A stretch of 64,000 bases of DNA from JBPOFY01 sp051252415. Lineage in GTDB: Bacteria; Verrucomicrobiota; Verrucomicrobiia; Opitutales; Coraliomargaritaceae. A program made the translations under genes and the position numbers. The stretch is from assembly GCA_051252415.1 (NCBI GenBank), contig JBPOGA010000012.1:47701-111700 (forward strand), given 5' to 3'. Positions 1-8,741 of the stretch are shown here, piece by piece (the first letter of the stretch is position 1; each line of letters starts with the position of its first letter). The notes beneath the pieces were generated by a model that did no database searches, had not been told where the DNA came from, and saw only the letters and a program-made list of their open reading frames with translations.

Positions 1-1
1 G

Positions 2-964
2 CACACAGCGGTTGCGCCGCAAGGCACAGCACTCACCGAAGATCAAGTCCACCTGCTCCGCCGTTACGATCCTGCCTATGTTGAATGTCTCCTCGACGGA
101 GATTCTGCAGGCCGCAAGGCTGCGGTAAAATACATTCCACTCGCCTTCAAAGCCGGTCTGGAATTCAGCTTCTTACTACTACCCGAGAAAGCGGACCCCG
201 ACGATTTGTTACGTGAGCACGGAGCCGACGCACTCAATCCACTCCGAGAACAGGCCAAAAGCGGCATCGAACTTGCGGTGCGCGACAGCCTTCCTGAAGA
301 CCGCACCCCCACGACTCGCGACAAGACCACAGCTCTACGCAGTGTTTTCGACTTGCTTCAACACGTGCCCTCGGAAGTCGCACGCGAAGACTACATTCAG
401 ATCGCATCACGCCTCCTCAATGTCGATCCGGTAGCCGCCCTACGCGATTTCCAGAAAGCCCCCAAGCCGGCACAATACAACACGAGCGCAAGTCAAACAC
501 CACCAACACCTAAGCCTGTTCGAGACCCGCTATTGACACAGGCCACATGGGAACTACTTTGGCTCGTTTCACATTATCCGGAATACGGCAACAAACTCTC
601 AGAAATTATTGATTACGAATGGATTAATACAACTTCAGCGGCAGGCAGATTACTTGATCGCATACTCGCCGAGCTAAAAGAAGGCTTGATTGAAGACGCC
701 ACACAGACCGAAAATCTAGTAGAATCCGTTGAAGACCGCAAACTACTTGCCGAAATCAACCTTAAAGACCTCGAAATCGAAAACCCTAAAGCGCACATTG
801 AAGCCTGCCTCCAAACCCTTTATAAGAATTTTTTAAACGCCCGCAAAAAAGACCTCGAACAACGCATCGTAAACGCTGACTCTTCAGAAGAGCAGCTTCG
901 ACTTATGCAAGAAGTCAGCAAAATTCGCAAAACACACTCTAAACCACTTCAGCTAGATCTCTAG
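2..964 (+). CDS. dnaG: DNA primase DnaG, C-terminal part (5' end outside window)
   Basis: Frame 2 is open from the left edge to a TAG at 962. The first 70 or so residues match the end of the TOPRIM catalytic domain of bacterial primase: an APQGTALT stretch, then DGDSAGRKAA with the metal-binding acidic residues, then LPEKADPDDLL. The remaining 250 residues are the less conserved helicase-binding C-terminal region. DnaG makes RNA primers for the replisome. rpoD follows after 22 bases, the old 'macromolecular synthesis' arrangement dnaG-rpoD. Only the part inside the window can be judged. Confidence 0.93.
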   Translation, partial: HTAVAPQGTALTEDQVHLLRRYDPAYVECLLDGDSAGRKAAVKYIPLAFKAGLEFSFLLLPEKADPDDLLREHGADALNPLREQAKSGIELAVRDSLPEDRTPTTRDKTTALRSVFDLLQHVPSEVAREDYIQIASRLLNVDPVAALRDFQKAPKPAQYNTSASQTPPTPKPVRDPLLTQATWELLWLVSHYPEYGNKLSEIIDYEWINTTSAAGRLLDRILAELKEGLIEDATQTENLVESVEDRKLLAEINLKDLEIENPKAHIEACLQTLYKNFLNARKKDLEQRIVNADSSEEQLRLMQEVSKIRKTHSKPLQLDL

Positions 965-986
965 CAAGCACTCTTAAAATTATATT

Positions 987-3038
987 ATGTCAGCCGCGAA
1001 AAAGAAAACTGCTAAAAAGACAGTCAAAAAAGCTACTAAAAAAGTAGCTAAAAAGGCACCTGCAAAAACAGTCGCTAAGAAGAAGGCTCCGGCCAAAAAG
1101 GTAGCTAAGAAGAAAGCACCAGCCAAAAAAGTAGCCAAGAAGGCGCCAGCCCAAAAGAAGGCTTCCGCTACAAAGGCTGCACCTGCAAAGAAGAAGGTAG
1201 TTACAAAAAAAGCAGCCAAAAAGAAAGCTGCCCCTAAGAAAGTCGCTGCTCCAAAAAAGGCTGCAGCAAAGAAAACCACTAAAGCTGAAGTAGAAGCAGC
1301 AGTAGAAGAAGCTGCAGCAAAACTACCGAAGAAGCGTAAACTTTCCGCAAAAGCGCAGGAAAAACTCAATGAGCGTATCCGCACATTGATTCGCCTCTCC
1401 AAGGAGCAAGGCTTCCTGACTTACAAGGACATCAACAAAGCCCTCCCCGATAGCGTCAACAATCCTGACGAAATCGAAAACGTCATTTCCATTCTTCAAA
1501 ACCTCGAGGTCGAGATCCTCGACGACAACGAAGTCGAAGCCTTCAAGGCGCGCATCGAAGAAACAGAAGAAAAAGAAGTTCGCACCTCCCAAAACGACAT
1601 CCTCGACGATCCCGTCCGGATGTATCTAAAGCAAATGGGGCAAGTGCCTCTCCTCACTCGTGAGGAGGAAGTCGCGATTTCCAAGCGTATCGAGAAGGCC
1701 GAGCTAAAAGCACAAGACGCTCTCTTCTCAACTTCACTCACTCTTGAGTTTCAAAACAATGTCGTCACCAAGCTCCTCAATCGCGAAGAGCGTTTCGACC
1801 GCGTAGTGCTTGATAAGAAAATCGAAAGCCGCGAAATTTACTTCAACAGCCTACCTAAACTGCTCGAACAAGCGCACAAACTAGGCGAGCGCATCTACGC
1901 AGCATGGGATAGCCACGTGAATGCGATAGAGGAAGGCAACGAGCCTAATGCTAAACGTTCACGCACACGCATGATCAAGTATGAGACTGAGCTACGACTC
2001 GTGCTCCGTAAATACTGCCTAAAGCTTAAGGTGTTCGAAGAGTTTCTTAACGACCTCACACCGGTTTACCGCGAAATCACTAGCCTCTACGAAGACCTAG
2101 AAGCTGCTAAACTTGTATCGACCCGCAGTAAGACTAAGGTGGATGCGAAAGCGATCGACAAGCGCCTCGAAGAACTCAAAGCAGAATTTAAAATCGATGC
2201 GCGCGAATTCATGGAAATCATCCGTGAGGTTCGCCTTGGTATGCGCCAGGCACATAAGGCGAAGACTGAAATGGTTGAAGCCAATTTGCGTCTCGTGATT
2301 TCGATTGCGAAGAAATACACAAACCGCGGCCTCTCCTTCCTCGACCTCATTCAAGAAGGTAACATGGGCCTCATGAAAGCAGTAGAGAAATTCGAATACC
2401 GTCGCGGTTATAAATTCTCCACATACGCAACATGGTGGATTCGCCAAGCGATCACCCGCTCGATTGCCGACCAAGCCCGCACGATTCGTATTCCAGTCCA
2501 CATGATTGAGACTTTGAACAAGGTCATGCAGGTACAGAAGCAACTTCTACAAGAGCTTGGCCATGAGCCAACAGCTGAAGAAGTCGCTGACGAAATGAAT
2601 CTTCCCATCGAGCGCGTTCAGTCCATCATGAAGATGGCACAGCAACCGATCTCCTTGCAAAGCCCTGTCGGTGATTCCGATGACACCAACTTTGGTGACT
2701 TCATTGAAGATAAAGGTGCGGAAAATCCTTACGACATGACCGCTTATAGCCTCTTGCGTGAAAAGATTACCGACGTCCTCGATTCTTTGACTGAGCGTGA
2801 ACGCCGTGTCCTTTCTCTACGCTTCGGCCTAGCAGATGGTTACTCTCGCACACTCGAAGAAGTTGGCCGTCAATTTAAGGTGACTCGTGAGCGTATTCGT
2901 CAAATTGAAGCGAAAGCACTCCGTAAAATGCGTCACCCAACACGTATTCGTCAGCTTCATGGTTTCTTCGAAGGCGACATCAATCTCGAAAAGCCTGGTA
3001 TGGACAGCATCAAACGCGAAAACGCGAAACACAAATAG
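987..3038 (+). CDS. rpoD: Principal RNA polymerase sigma factor with histone-H1-like N-terminal tail
   Basis: 683 aa. Residues 1 to about 110 are almost entirely Lys, Ala, Pro, Val and Thr in KKAPAKKVAK-like repeats. A region-1.1-like domain follows (about 120-185). The canonical sigma-70 core starts at DPVRMYLKQMGQVPLLT (region 1.2, about residue 208). Region 2 has NLRLVISIAKKYTNRGL and the -10-binding stretch KFSTYATWWIRQAITR (about 430-495). Region 4.2 ends with VTRERIRQIEAKALRKMR (about 630-650). It directs RNA polymerase to housekeeping promoters. The core is a certain match; the basic tail is an addition that should bind nucleic acid nonspecifically (inference). ATG start, 22 bases after dnaG. 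Confidence 0.97.
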   Translation: MSAAKKKTAKKTVKKATKKVAKKAPAKTVAKKKAPAKKVAKKKAPAKKVAKKAPAQKKASATKAAPAKKKVVTKKAAKKKAAPKKVAAPKKAAAKKTTKAEVEAAVEEAAAKLPKKRKLSAKAQEKLNERIRTLIRLSKEQGFLTYKDINKALPDSVNNPDEIENVISILQNLEVEILDDNEVEAFKARIEETEEKEVRTSQNDILDDPVRMYLKQMGQVPLLTREEEVAISKRIEKAELKAQDALFSTSLTLEFQNNVVTKLLNREERFDRVVLDKKIESREIYFNSLPKLLEQAHKLGERIYAAWDSHVNAIEEGNEPNAKRSRTRMIKYETELRLVLRKYCLKLKVFEEFLNDLTPVYREITSLYEDLEAAKLVSTRSKTKVDAKAIDKRLEELKAEFKIDAREFMEIIREVRLGMRQAHKAKTEMVEANLRLVISIAKKYTNRGLSFLDLIQEGNMGLMKAVEKFEYRRGYKFSTYATWWIRQAITRSIADQARTIRIPVHMIETLNKVMQVQKQLLQELGHEPTAEEVADEMNLPIERVQSIMKMAQQPISLQSPVGDSDDTNFGDFIEDKGAENPYDMTAYSLLREKITDVLDSLTERERRVLSLRFGLADGYSRTLEEVGRQFKVTRERIRQIEAKALRKMRHPTRIRQLHGFFEGDINLEKPGMDSIKRENAKHK

Positions 3039-3076
3039 TGGAACGAATCCATATAGAATCCCACTAAAGCACTTAT

Positions 3077-3496
3077 ATGCGCATCATCCATACAACTTCC
3101 CTACTACTTATTTCGGGCATGGCCCTATTACTCACCAGTTGCAGTAGCAACAGCGGTGTAAGAGTCACTCAAGGCAGTGAACAAATAAGTGCACCAACGC
3201 CGGGCACGATTGTCGCGTCGAGCTCCTCCACAGTCGTTCACGTCGATCTCTTTGAGCGGGTTGCTACGATTCGGAATGGGCATGGTCTCCCAGATGATTT
3301 TCTCATCGCAAAAAATCGTCGAGGCAAACAAACTGGGATCCTAAAAGCACGACCTTCACGCGCTGAAGGAGGACTACGCACTGCAGACATTCTAGAGGGT
3401 GAGCCAGGTATTAACAATATAATCACTCCAGCAAGTGCATCCGAAAGCGCCCGCCTCTCCAAAATATATCGTGACGCAGATAGTGAAACAGAGTAA
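3077..3496 (+). CDS. Small predicted lipoprotein, unknown function
   Basis: 139 aa. The N-terminus is a lipoprotein signal: a short basic start (MRIIHTT), a hydrophobic stretch and a lipobox LLTSC with Cys at about residue 22. So the mature protein should be lipid-anchored. The rest is short and polar, without a domain I recognise. It lies between rpoD and tatA on the same strand with short gaps, but no functional link to either is evident. Confidence 0.75.
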   Translation: MRIIHTTSLLLISGMALLLTSCSSNSGVRVTQGSEQISAPTPGTIVASSSSTVVHVDLFERVATIRNGHGLPDDFLIAKNRRGKQTGILKARPSRAEGGLRTADILEGEPGINNIITPASASESARLSKIYRDADSETE

Positions 3497-3541
3497 TCTA
3501 GCGGCATAAATCAATTCAACGCATCACTTAATAGTTAAGCC

Positions 3542-3838
3542 ATGAACACACTCGCCTTTCTTCAAAATCTCAGCAGTTGGGAAATTATTCTCATTTTCCT
3601 CGTCGTTTTACTTTTCTTCGGAGCAAAACGCTTGCCTGAACTCTTTCGTTCTCTCGGCAAATCTGTCAAAGAGTTTAAGAGTGCGACATCAGGCATCGAA
3701 GAAGATATTCGCAATGCAATGGAAGCTGAAGAGCCTGCAAAAAAGCCAACTCCTGCAGCCCATACTCAAGCCGAAGCGACTCCAGCACCAACAGTGACTG
3801 AAGTCAAAGAAGACGCTGCCGAGAAGGATAAAGCGTAA
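3542..3838 (+). CDS. tatA: Sec-independent translocase subunit TatA/TatE
   Basis: 98 aa. One N-terminal membrane helix (about residues 13-25) is followed by the diagnostic hinge FFGAKRLPELFRSLGKSVKEFK and an amphipathic helix; then comes an acidic and Ala/Pro-rich tail. TatA oligomers form the pore through which the twin-arginine pathway exports folded proteins. tatB/tatC are not next to it, so the Tat genes are split in this genome. Start ATG at 3542. Confidence 0.93.
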   Translation: MNTLAFLQNLSSWEIILIFLVVLLFFGAKRLPELFRSLGKSVKEFKSATSGIEEDIRNAMEAEEPAKKPTPAAHTQAEATPAPTVTEVKEDAAEKDKA

Positions 3839-3881
3839 AACGTCTTCGAGGGGACTGTAGGCAACCCGACGACTCTACGCC

Positions 3882-4544
3882 ATGAGCGCTCCTAAAACTC
3901 TTCCACTCCCTAGCGCTGTGCTTTGGGATATGGATGGCACATTGATTGACCAAACTGCCTCGATCGTTGGCTGCTATGCCGAAGTCGTTGCAAGCATGGG
4001 CTACCCTATACCCGACGCTGATGTTATTCGTCGCAGCCTAGGAGGGCCGATGGCATCTACCATGTCACTCTTCATTAAAGAGTCTGAACTTGATGAGGCC
4101 TCTAAACGCTTTCGCGCTCGATTTCCTGAAATGATGTTTGAAGGCATGATCATTTGTGAAGGCGGCCAGAGCCTAATCGACGCTTTTGCCGAAAAAGGCA
4201 TCCCCCAAGCCATCTTCACCAACAAACATGGTGACACTGCACGCCAATTGAGTGCCCATGTAAGGTTCGATCAAAAAATCTCTGTTTGTATCGGTAACAC
4301 CGATACCGAGTGGCATAAGCCACAAGCAAAGCTCACACAATACGTGTTGAATCAAATCAACGCATCCGCAGAAAATGCATGCATGATTGGTGATTCTCCG
4401 ACTGACATCGAAACGGCACATAACGCGGGTCTCGTTTGCTATTGCGTCTCGACGGGCGCACACAGCGTCACCGAGCTAAAGGATGCTGGTGCCGAGGCAG
4501 CCTTTGAAAGTCTCATCGAACTCAAAGCTGCGTTCGCAATCTAA
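3882..4544 (+). CDS. HAD-superfamily hydrolase, phosphoglycolate-phosphatase-like
   Basis: 220 aa. HAD motif I is LWDMDGTLIDQT, with both catalytic aspartates. Motif II is the FTNK stretch, and motif IV is IGDSPTDIETAHNAG. An alpha-helical cap lies between motifs I and II, as in the Gph/PgmB subfamily. The family removes phosphate from small phosphorylated metabolites; the real substrate cannot be read from the sequence. It starts 43 bases after tatA. Confidence 0.85.
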   Translation: MSAPKTLPLPSAVLWDMDGTLIDQTASIVGCYAEVVASMGYPIPDADVIRRSLGGPMASTMSLFIKESELDEASKRFRARFPEMMFEGMIICEGGQSLIDAFAEKGIPQAIFTNKHGDTARQLSAHVRFDQKISVCIGNTDTEWHKPQAKLTQYVLNQINASAENACMIGDSPTDIETAHNAGLVCYCVSTGAHSVTELKDAGAEAAFESLIELKAAFAI

Positions 4545-4578
4545 ACTGAGAGCATCAGCTAGGGTGTTTCAGTCAAAT

Positions 4579-4596
4579 CGATAAACCCTCTCCTAC
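4579..4596 (+). repeat. Half REP hairpin (family B arm)
   Basis: The 18 bases ending in CTAC match the right arm of the complete inverted pair at 18236-18307 (ATAAACCCTCTCCTAC). Only one arm is present. It lies between the HAD phosphatase gene and yicC. Confidence 0.6.
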
Positions 4597-4661
4597 ATAG
4601 CCTGCCAATTAACGGCTAAAATTTTGTTCGCAGCCACTGGAATATCTACCACCCTGCTGTT

Positions 4662-5543
4662 ATGAAAAGCATGACAGGATATGGATCGGGTTCCGCCGAC
4701 GCCGCAGAACACAATCTACAAGTCGAAGTGGAAATCACTTCAGTGAATCGTAAGACACTCGATGCCTTTGTATCAGGGCCTCGCGAATGGAGCGGTCTCG
4801 ATCAAAAATGCACGGAGTGGCTCAAAGGCAGCTTTTCGCGCGGTCGTGTGAACGTGCAGATTAAAGTCACTTCTTCCGAAGGCACACAATATGGCCTGAC
4901 ATGGGATGCCAAAGCCATGGATGAAACGCTCGAACGTTTAAAAGGCTTTGCAGAGAGTCGCGGCCTCACCTTCGCGCCTGATGCGAGCGTGCTAGTCGAC
5001 TTAGCAAAATCCTTAAAGGACAGCTCTGGGCTCCCTGATTGGACCGAAATAGAAGCATCCATCAAAAAGGCATTCACCAAAGCACTCACTGACATCGACT
5101 CGATGCGTAAGTCAGAAGGTGATTCCCTTAAACAAGACTTACTCGAACGTATCGACCTACTCGATCAGCTCCGCGCTGAGATAGAGACACATGCAGCAAA
5201 TGCTGTCGGAAAGCACAAAGATGCCCTCCTCGATCGTCTCAAGCAACTCGACCTAGAACTGGACACCAGTGACGAGCGCGTGCTGAAGGAACTCGCGATT
5301 TTCGCTGATCGCTGCGATGTCAGCGAAGAGATCACACGCCTCAACAGTCATTTCGAGCAATTTCGAGAATTCCTCAATGCCGACGAAGCCACAGGTCGCA
5401 AAATGGATTTCCTATGCCAAGAGATTCACCGTGAATTCAACACTACTGGCAGTAAATCCAGCCAGATTGAAATCACACGTGCCGTGATCGAAGGTAAAAA
5501 CACCTTAGAGCGAATTCGCGAGCAAGTGCAGAACGTAGAGTAG
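4662..5543 (+). CDS. yicC: YicC-family endoribonuclease
   Basis: 293 aa, the usual family length. It begins with the diagnostic MKSMTGYGSG and ends with the conserved block MDFLCQEIHREFNTTGSKS followed by IEGKNTLERIREQVQNVE. The middle is mostly coiled-coil helical. E. coli YicC is a metal-dependent endoribonuclease that degrades regulatory RNAs. It is often next to gmk or rpoZ in other bacteria; here rpoZ is about 1.8 kb downstream on the other strand. Confidence 0.93.
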   Translation: MKSMTGYGSGSADAAEHNLQVEVEITSVNRKTLDAFVSGPREWSGLDQKCTEWLKGSFSRGRVNVQIKVTSSEGTQYGLTWDAKAMDETLERLKGFAESRGLTFAPDASVLVDLAKSLKDSSGLPDWTEIEASIKKAFTKALTDIDSMRKSEGDSLKQDLLERIDLLDQLRAEIETHAANAVGKHKDALLDRLKQLDLELDTSDERVLKELAIFADRCDVSEEITRLNSHFEQFREFLNADEATGRKMDFLCQEIHREFNTTGSKSSQIEITRAVIEGKNTLERIREQVQNVE

Positions 5544-5558
5544 CTTTAGTGACAAACT

Positions 5559-5582
5559 GTAGGGCTCGTGCTTGCGCGATGC
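5559..5582 (+). repeat. REP monomer (GTAG hairpin), single copy
   Basis: GTAG followed by GGCTCGTGCTTGCGCGATGCC, an imperfect stem. The same arm recurs as part of the pair at 34293-34438. It lies just downstream of yicC, in the 367-base gap before thrB, which holds no gene I can support. Confidence 0.55.
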
Positions 5583-5730
5583 CGCGTCGAATCTCGCCCA
5601 AAAAAAAGGTTCATCGTTAATTAGCAGGATGCCTGTAATATAACTGCTCTTGAACTAGCAGAGAATTACTCGCTAAGAGGCGCGAAGGTTCTGCGAAGCA
5701 AGCATAGTGCTCGGGTTTCAAACCTTTTTG

Positions 5731-5835
5731 TTGGTAGGGATGGCTGCCTCAGCCGTCCGCTGTATGTCGAGGCCTCGCGGACGCTTGAGGGCAAGCGTCC
5801 CTACCAATTGTAGCGGAATTACGAAGTAATTTCGA
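5731..5835 (+). repeat. REP inverted pair plus a third GTAG monomer
   Basis: 5731-5760 (TTGGTAGGGATGGCTGCCTC and on) and 5777-5807 (ending GCGTCCCTACCAA) form a long imperfect inverted repeat. Each arm is itself a short hairpin preceded by GTAG. Directly after, at 5810, GTAG plus CGGAATTACGAAGTAATTTCG forms a third hairpin. These lie between the convergent yicC and thrB genes, where they could also stop transcription. Confidence 0.7.
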
Positions 5836-5910
5836 CCAGCGCTTTGTTTGCGTGTGATTCAGATGGCAAAAAAAACTGGCGGCGCTTCGCAAGCAAAGGC
5901 CCGACTACAT

Positions 5911-6822
5911 TTAAACCGTAACAGTAAGCCCGGCATTATCCGTGCTCAAGCGATAGACACGTGCCTTAGTGTTATTCACTTTGTAAACCTGTTCCATCGC
6001 CGCACCGACCTCGCGTGCATTCTCTTTGTCGGTCACACAAATGACCGTGGAACCACTGCCACTGAGCCAACCTGTGTAAGCGCCGGCATGCACACCCGCT
6101 TCAATGCTTTCGTGGCCAAAGGGATTCAAGAGCACTCGATATGGCTGATGGATAAAATCGTTCACTGCATCCTTAAGACGTTCAAATTCACCGGAGACGA
6201 GCACGCCAACTAAAAAGGCCAAGCTATTTGCGCTACGCACGACATCATCGAATGGTATCGAATCTGGCAATACACGGCGTGAGTTCTCTGTGAGCACTTG
6301 ATAATTGGGCGACACCGCAACGAAGACTAATGACTCTGGCAGCTCAAATCGCACATGTTCGCGGTAGGCAAAGGTATCTGGCTCTGTTCGGGCGATACAA
6401 AACCCTCCTGCAAAAGCCGCACAGGCATTATCCGGAGCATTATCGAGTTTCGTGGTGAGGCGAATCATCGCTTCTTTATCTAGTGGTGAACCGTGGAGTG
6501 CATTTAAACCTGCAACGACACCCGCTCGCACTGTTGAACTAGAACCAAGACCGCGTGCCATGGGCACTTCTCCCCAGATTTCATAATCAAATCCTGTTGC
6601 AGCCACCCCTGCGACTTGAGCAAAACTCCGCGCGGTGTCTTCAACCATCTTTTGTGTGCCCTCATTGGCATTTGCCACAGCAACGATTGTCTCATCGATA
6701 CGCTGAGTGAGACGCACAAAATTATACAATGAAAGTGCGATGCTGAGCGTATCAAAGCCTGGACCACAGTTAGAGGTGCTAGCAGGTATTTGAACAAGGA
6801 CGGAGGGCAATTCTGAGGACAT
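5911..6822 (-). CDS. thrB: Homoserine kinase
   Basis: 303 aa GHMP-family kinase. Seen: N-terminal PASTSNCGPGFDTLSIAL; the ATP-binding loop MARGLGSSSTVRAG (about 88-101); and C-terminal motif 3, GWLSGSGSTVICV. It phosphorylates homoserine, the step before threonine synthase. The STSNxGPGFD start separates it from mevalonate- or ispE-type GHMP kinases. smpB and rpoZ lie upstream on the same strand; the 14-base gap to smpB suggests cotranscription. Confidence 0.92.
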   Translation of the reverse strand: MSSELPSVLVQIPASTSNCGPGFDTLSIALSLYNFVRLTQRIDETIVAVANANEGTQKMVEDTARSFAQVAGVAATGFDYEIWGEVPMARGLGSSSTVRAGVVAGLNALHGSPLDKEAMIRLTTKLDNAPDNACAAFAGGFCIARTEPDTFAYREHVRFELPESLVFVAVSPNYQVLTENSRRVLPDSIPFDDVVRSANSLAFLVGVLVSGEFERLKDAVNDFIHQPYRVLLNPFGHESIEAGVHAGAYTGWLSGSGSTVICVTDKENAREVGAAMEQVYKVNNTKARVYRLSTDNAGLTVTV

Positions 6823-6836
6823 TGGTCTGTATAAAG

Positions 6837-7313
6837 TTATTTATAGTGGCGCATATCACGCTCGGCTTCACGCATGGTGATTTTCTTTTTCATCGTTTCG
6901 CGCTTATCGTGCAGCTTTTTACCAGTGCAAAGCGCGATTTCCATTTTTATAAGACCATGCTTTAGATAAATGCGCGTCGGAATAAGTGATTTACCACCAG
7001 CATCCATAGCACCGTGCAATTTGTGAATTTCGCGCTTATGTAACAGCAGCTTTCGCTTACGACGTGGCTCGTGGTTTTGAAAATTACCGAACTTGTATTC
7101 ACCAATGTGGGAATTAAAGACCCACACTTGACCTTTTTCGACACGACAAAAGGCTTCAGTGATCTGAGCATTACCCTCCCGGATCGCTTTGACTTCAGTG
7201 CCCTGAAGCACGAGACCTGCCTCAAAACGATCGCCCACAAAATAATTGTGGTTCGCCTTGGAATTACGGACCTCTTTAAAGCGGTCCTCAGGTGTCTGTT
7301 TTTTTGCGCACAC
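6837..7313 (-). CDS. smpB: SsrA-binding protein SmpB
   Basis: 158 aa. Family hallmarks: NHNYFVGDRFEAGLVLQGTEVKAIREG near the start; the conserved HEPRRKRKLLLHKREI block; and the basic C-terminal tail with KLHDKRETMKKK. SmpB delivers tmRNA to stalled ribosomes. The tmRNA gene itself was not seen in this window. Confidence 0.96.
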   Translation of the reverse strand: MCAKKQTPEDRFKEVRNSKANHNYFVGDRFEAGLVLQGTEVKAIREGNAQITEAFCRVEKGQVWVFNSHIGEYKFGNFQNHEPRRKRKLLLHKREIHKLHGAMDAGGKSLIPTRIYLKHGLIKMEIALCTGKKLHDKRETMKKKITMREAERDMRHYK

Positions 7314-7372
7314 GATGTGTCTGTCCCTCTATTTGGGGAAACGCAGAGGGCACGCTGTTGATAAGAGGGAGC

Positions 7373-7582
7373 TTAATCCTCTTCTGGCTCAGCCAGTTGG
7401 TAAGTGATCTTACCTTCCATGATCTCACGCAGAGCCATGTCCTCGGCAGATAAGCGTTCAAGTGACTCGATGAGAGGCTTATAGCCGCTTTTAAGTTGTT
7501 TCGCACGGCGTGAAACCACATTGATCAAGATCATTGGGTCTGTGATTACTTCTTGTGCTGCTTGTAAATAGTCGTCTCTCAA
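7373..7582 (-). CDS. rpoZ: RNA polymerase omega subunit, TTG start
   Basis: 69 aa from a TTG at 7582, which has GGAG eight bases upstream (7591-7594). The frame can be extended to 7690, but that part has no omega-like sequence. The product LRDDYLQAAQEV, then ILINVVSRRAKQLKSGYKPL and EGKITYQL fits the RpoZ/Rpb6 fold, including the conserved RRAKQL helix. Omega helps assemble beta' into RNA polymerase. It is about the usual bacterial length. It lies 59 bases upstream of smpB. Confidence 0.82.
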   Translation of the reverse strand: MRDDYLQAAQEVITDPMILINVVSRRAKQLKSGYKPLIESLERLSAEDMALREIMEGKITYQLAEPEED

Positions 7583-7689
7583 AGTGAATTCTCCGCTAAG
7601 GTTGGAATTGGAAAGGAGCGGAAAATGACGCGGAGAGGCCCCTTTGCAACAAAAAACAAGAAACTTATGAAAATTCACTAAAATTCCCA

Positions 7690-7717
7690 TTGACAGGAGG
7701 TATCTCGATTTTACTGT
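7690..7717 (+). promoter_or_regulatory. Candidate sigma-70 promoter for rplM-rpsI
   Basis: TTGACA at 7690-7695, a 16-base spacer and TACTGT at 7712-7717, ending 19 bases before the rplM ATG. The -35 is perfect; the -10 matches four of six. It sits in the gap between rpoZ (minus) and rplM (plus). Confidence 0.4.
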
Positions 7718-7736
7718 TCACCGCTTTTCCAAAATC

Positions 7737-8162
7737 ATGAAGACGACTTTAGCTACAAACTCTGATCACACCAAAAACTGGTTCGTGGTCGACGCTGCCA
7801 ATGAAACACTTGGCCGTGTATCCGTAAAAATTGCAAACGTGCTCCGTGGGCGTCACAAGCCTACCTACACACCACATGCTGACACTGGCGACTTCGTCGT
7901 GGTAATCAATGCGGAGAAGATCAAGGTCTCCGGCAAAAAGAACAGTGATAAGACTTATATGTTCTATTCTGGCTGGATGGGCGGCGATAGCCACAAGACT
8001 ATGGCACAAATGCGCGAGCAAAAGCCAGAGTTCATCATCGAGCACTCTGTAAAGGGCATGCTACCACGCAACAAGCTTGGACGTGCAATGATCAAGAAGC
8101 TAAAGATCCACACTGGACCGACACACCCATACGAAGCGCAGCAGCCTAAGCCGCTCGTTTAA
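7737..8162 (+). CDS. rplM: 50S ribosomal protein L13
   Basis: 141 aa, normal length. Typical L13 features: KNWFVVDAANETLGRVSVKIANVLRG near the N-terminus, HADTGDFVVVINAEKI, and the C-terminal MLPRNKLGRAMIKKLKIHTG. A large-subunit assembly protein. rpsI follows after 19 bases, the near-universal L13-S9 operon. Confidence 0.98.
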   Translation: MKTTLATNSDHTKNWFVVDAANETLGRVSVKIANVLRGRHKPTYTPHADTGDFVVVINAEKIKVSGKKNSDKTYMFYSGWMGGDSHKTMAQMREQKPEFIIEHSVKGMLPRNKLGRAMIKKLKIHTGPTHPYEAQQPKPLV

Positions 8163-8181
8163 TCTCCGACTTTTTTAAAAT

Positions 8182-8574
8182 ATGAGCGAACAAACATTTG
8201 TTACTGTAGGCCGTCGTAAGACAGCTACTGCACGTGTCCGCCTTACTCGCGGCACTGGTAAGATCGAAGTTAACGGCAGCGAGCCTCGCGCTTACTTCAA
8301 AACTGAAGAATTTGCGAACGCAGCTCTCTCCCCTCTCAAGACTGTTGAGATGGCAGACCAAGTTGACATCAAGGTCCGCGCCCAAGGTGGCGGTCTTAAT
8401 GGTCAAGCTGGTGCAGTTCGCCTCGGCATTGCACGTGCTCTTGAGAAACTTAATGGCGACCTTCGCGTTCCATTGAAGCAAGAAGGCCACATGAAACGTG
8501 ACCCTCGTAGCCGCGAGCGTAAGAAACCAGGTCAACCTGGTGCTCGTAAGCGCTTCCAATTCTCCAAGCGTTAA
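8182..8574 (+). CDS. rpsI: 30S ribosomal protein S9
   Basis: 130 aa. Begins with VGRRKTATARVRLTRGTG; ends with the S9 signature DPRSRERKKPGQPGARKRFQFSKR, whose tail reaches the P-site tRNA. Second gene of the L13-S9 operon, followed by a strong hairpin terminator. Confidence 0.98.
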   Translation: MSEQTFVTVGRRKTATARVRLTRGTGKIEVNGSEPRAYFKTEEFANAALSPLKTVEMADQVDIKVRAQGGGLNGQAGAVRLGIARALEKLNGDLRVPLKQEGHMKRDPRSRERKKPGQPGARKRFQFSKR

Positions 8575-8604
8575 TCCGCACAGCGGCAAGGTCGCATCTT
8601 TTGC

Positions 8605-8648
8605 AACCCTCCATAGCCGTGTTTGCACGTGCTTTGGAGGGTTTTCTG
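8605..8648 (+). terminator. Intrinsic terminator of rplM-rpsI
   Basis: AACCCTCCA (8605-8613) pairs perfectly with TGGAGGGTT (8635-8643); a T-rich run follows. It starts 30 bases after the rpsI stop. Confidence 0.85.
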
Positions 8649-8702
8649 TTTCCACGTTTCAAGGAGTCTCAATCATAATCTACACCAAGTAGAACAGATT
8701 TG

Positions 8703-8730
8703 ATTCCTAATTTTTAATTCCTAATTTTTA
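8703..8730 (+). repeat. 14-bp tandem duplication before argC
   Basis: ATTCCTAATTTTTA occurs twice in direct succession, ending 12 bases before the argC ATG. It takes up the place where a ribosome-binding site would be expected. Similar AT-rich pre-start repeats precede argD and rseP. Confidence 0.6.
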
Positions 8731-8741
8731 ATTTTCATATA

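Noticed and set aside
980..1402. Long minus-strand frame opposite the RpoD tail
   Set aside because: It is the antisense of the Lys/Ala repeat (Phe/Ala-rich product) and has no start context; rpoD is certain on the other strand.
5848..6213. Plus-strand frame over the 3' end of thrB
   Set aside because: Overlaps the homoserine kinase C-terminal motif; no conserved content.
8575..8741. ArgR operator before argC
   Set aside because: The AT-rich tandem duplication looks superficially like an ARG box, but no 18-bp palindrome is present.
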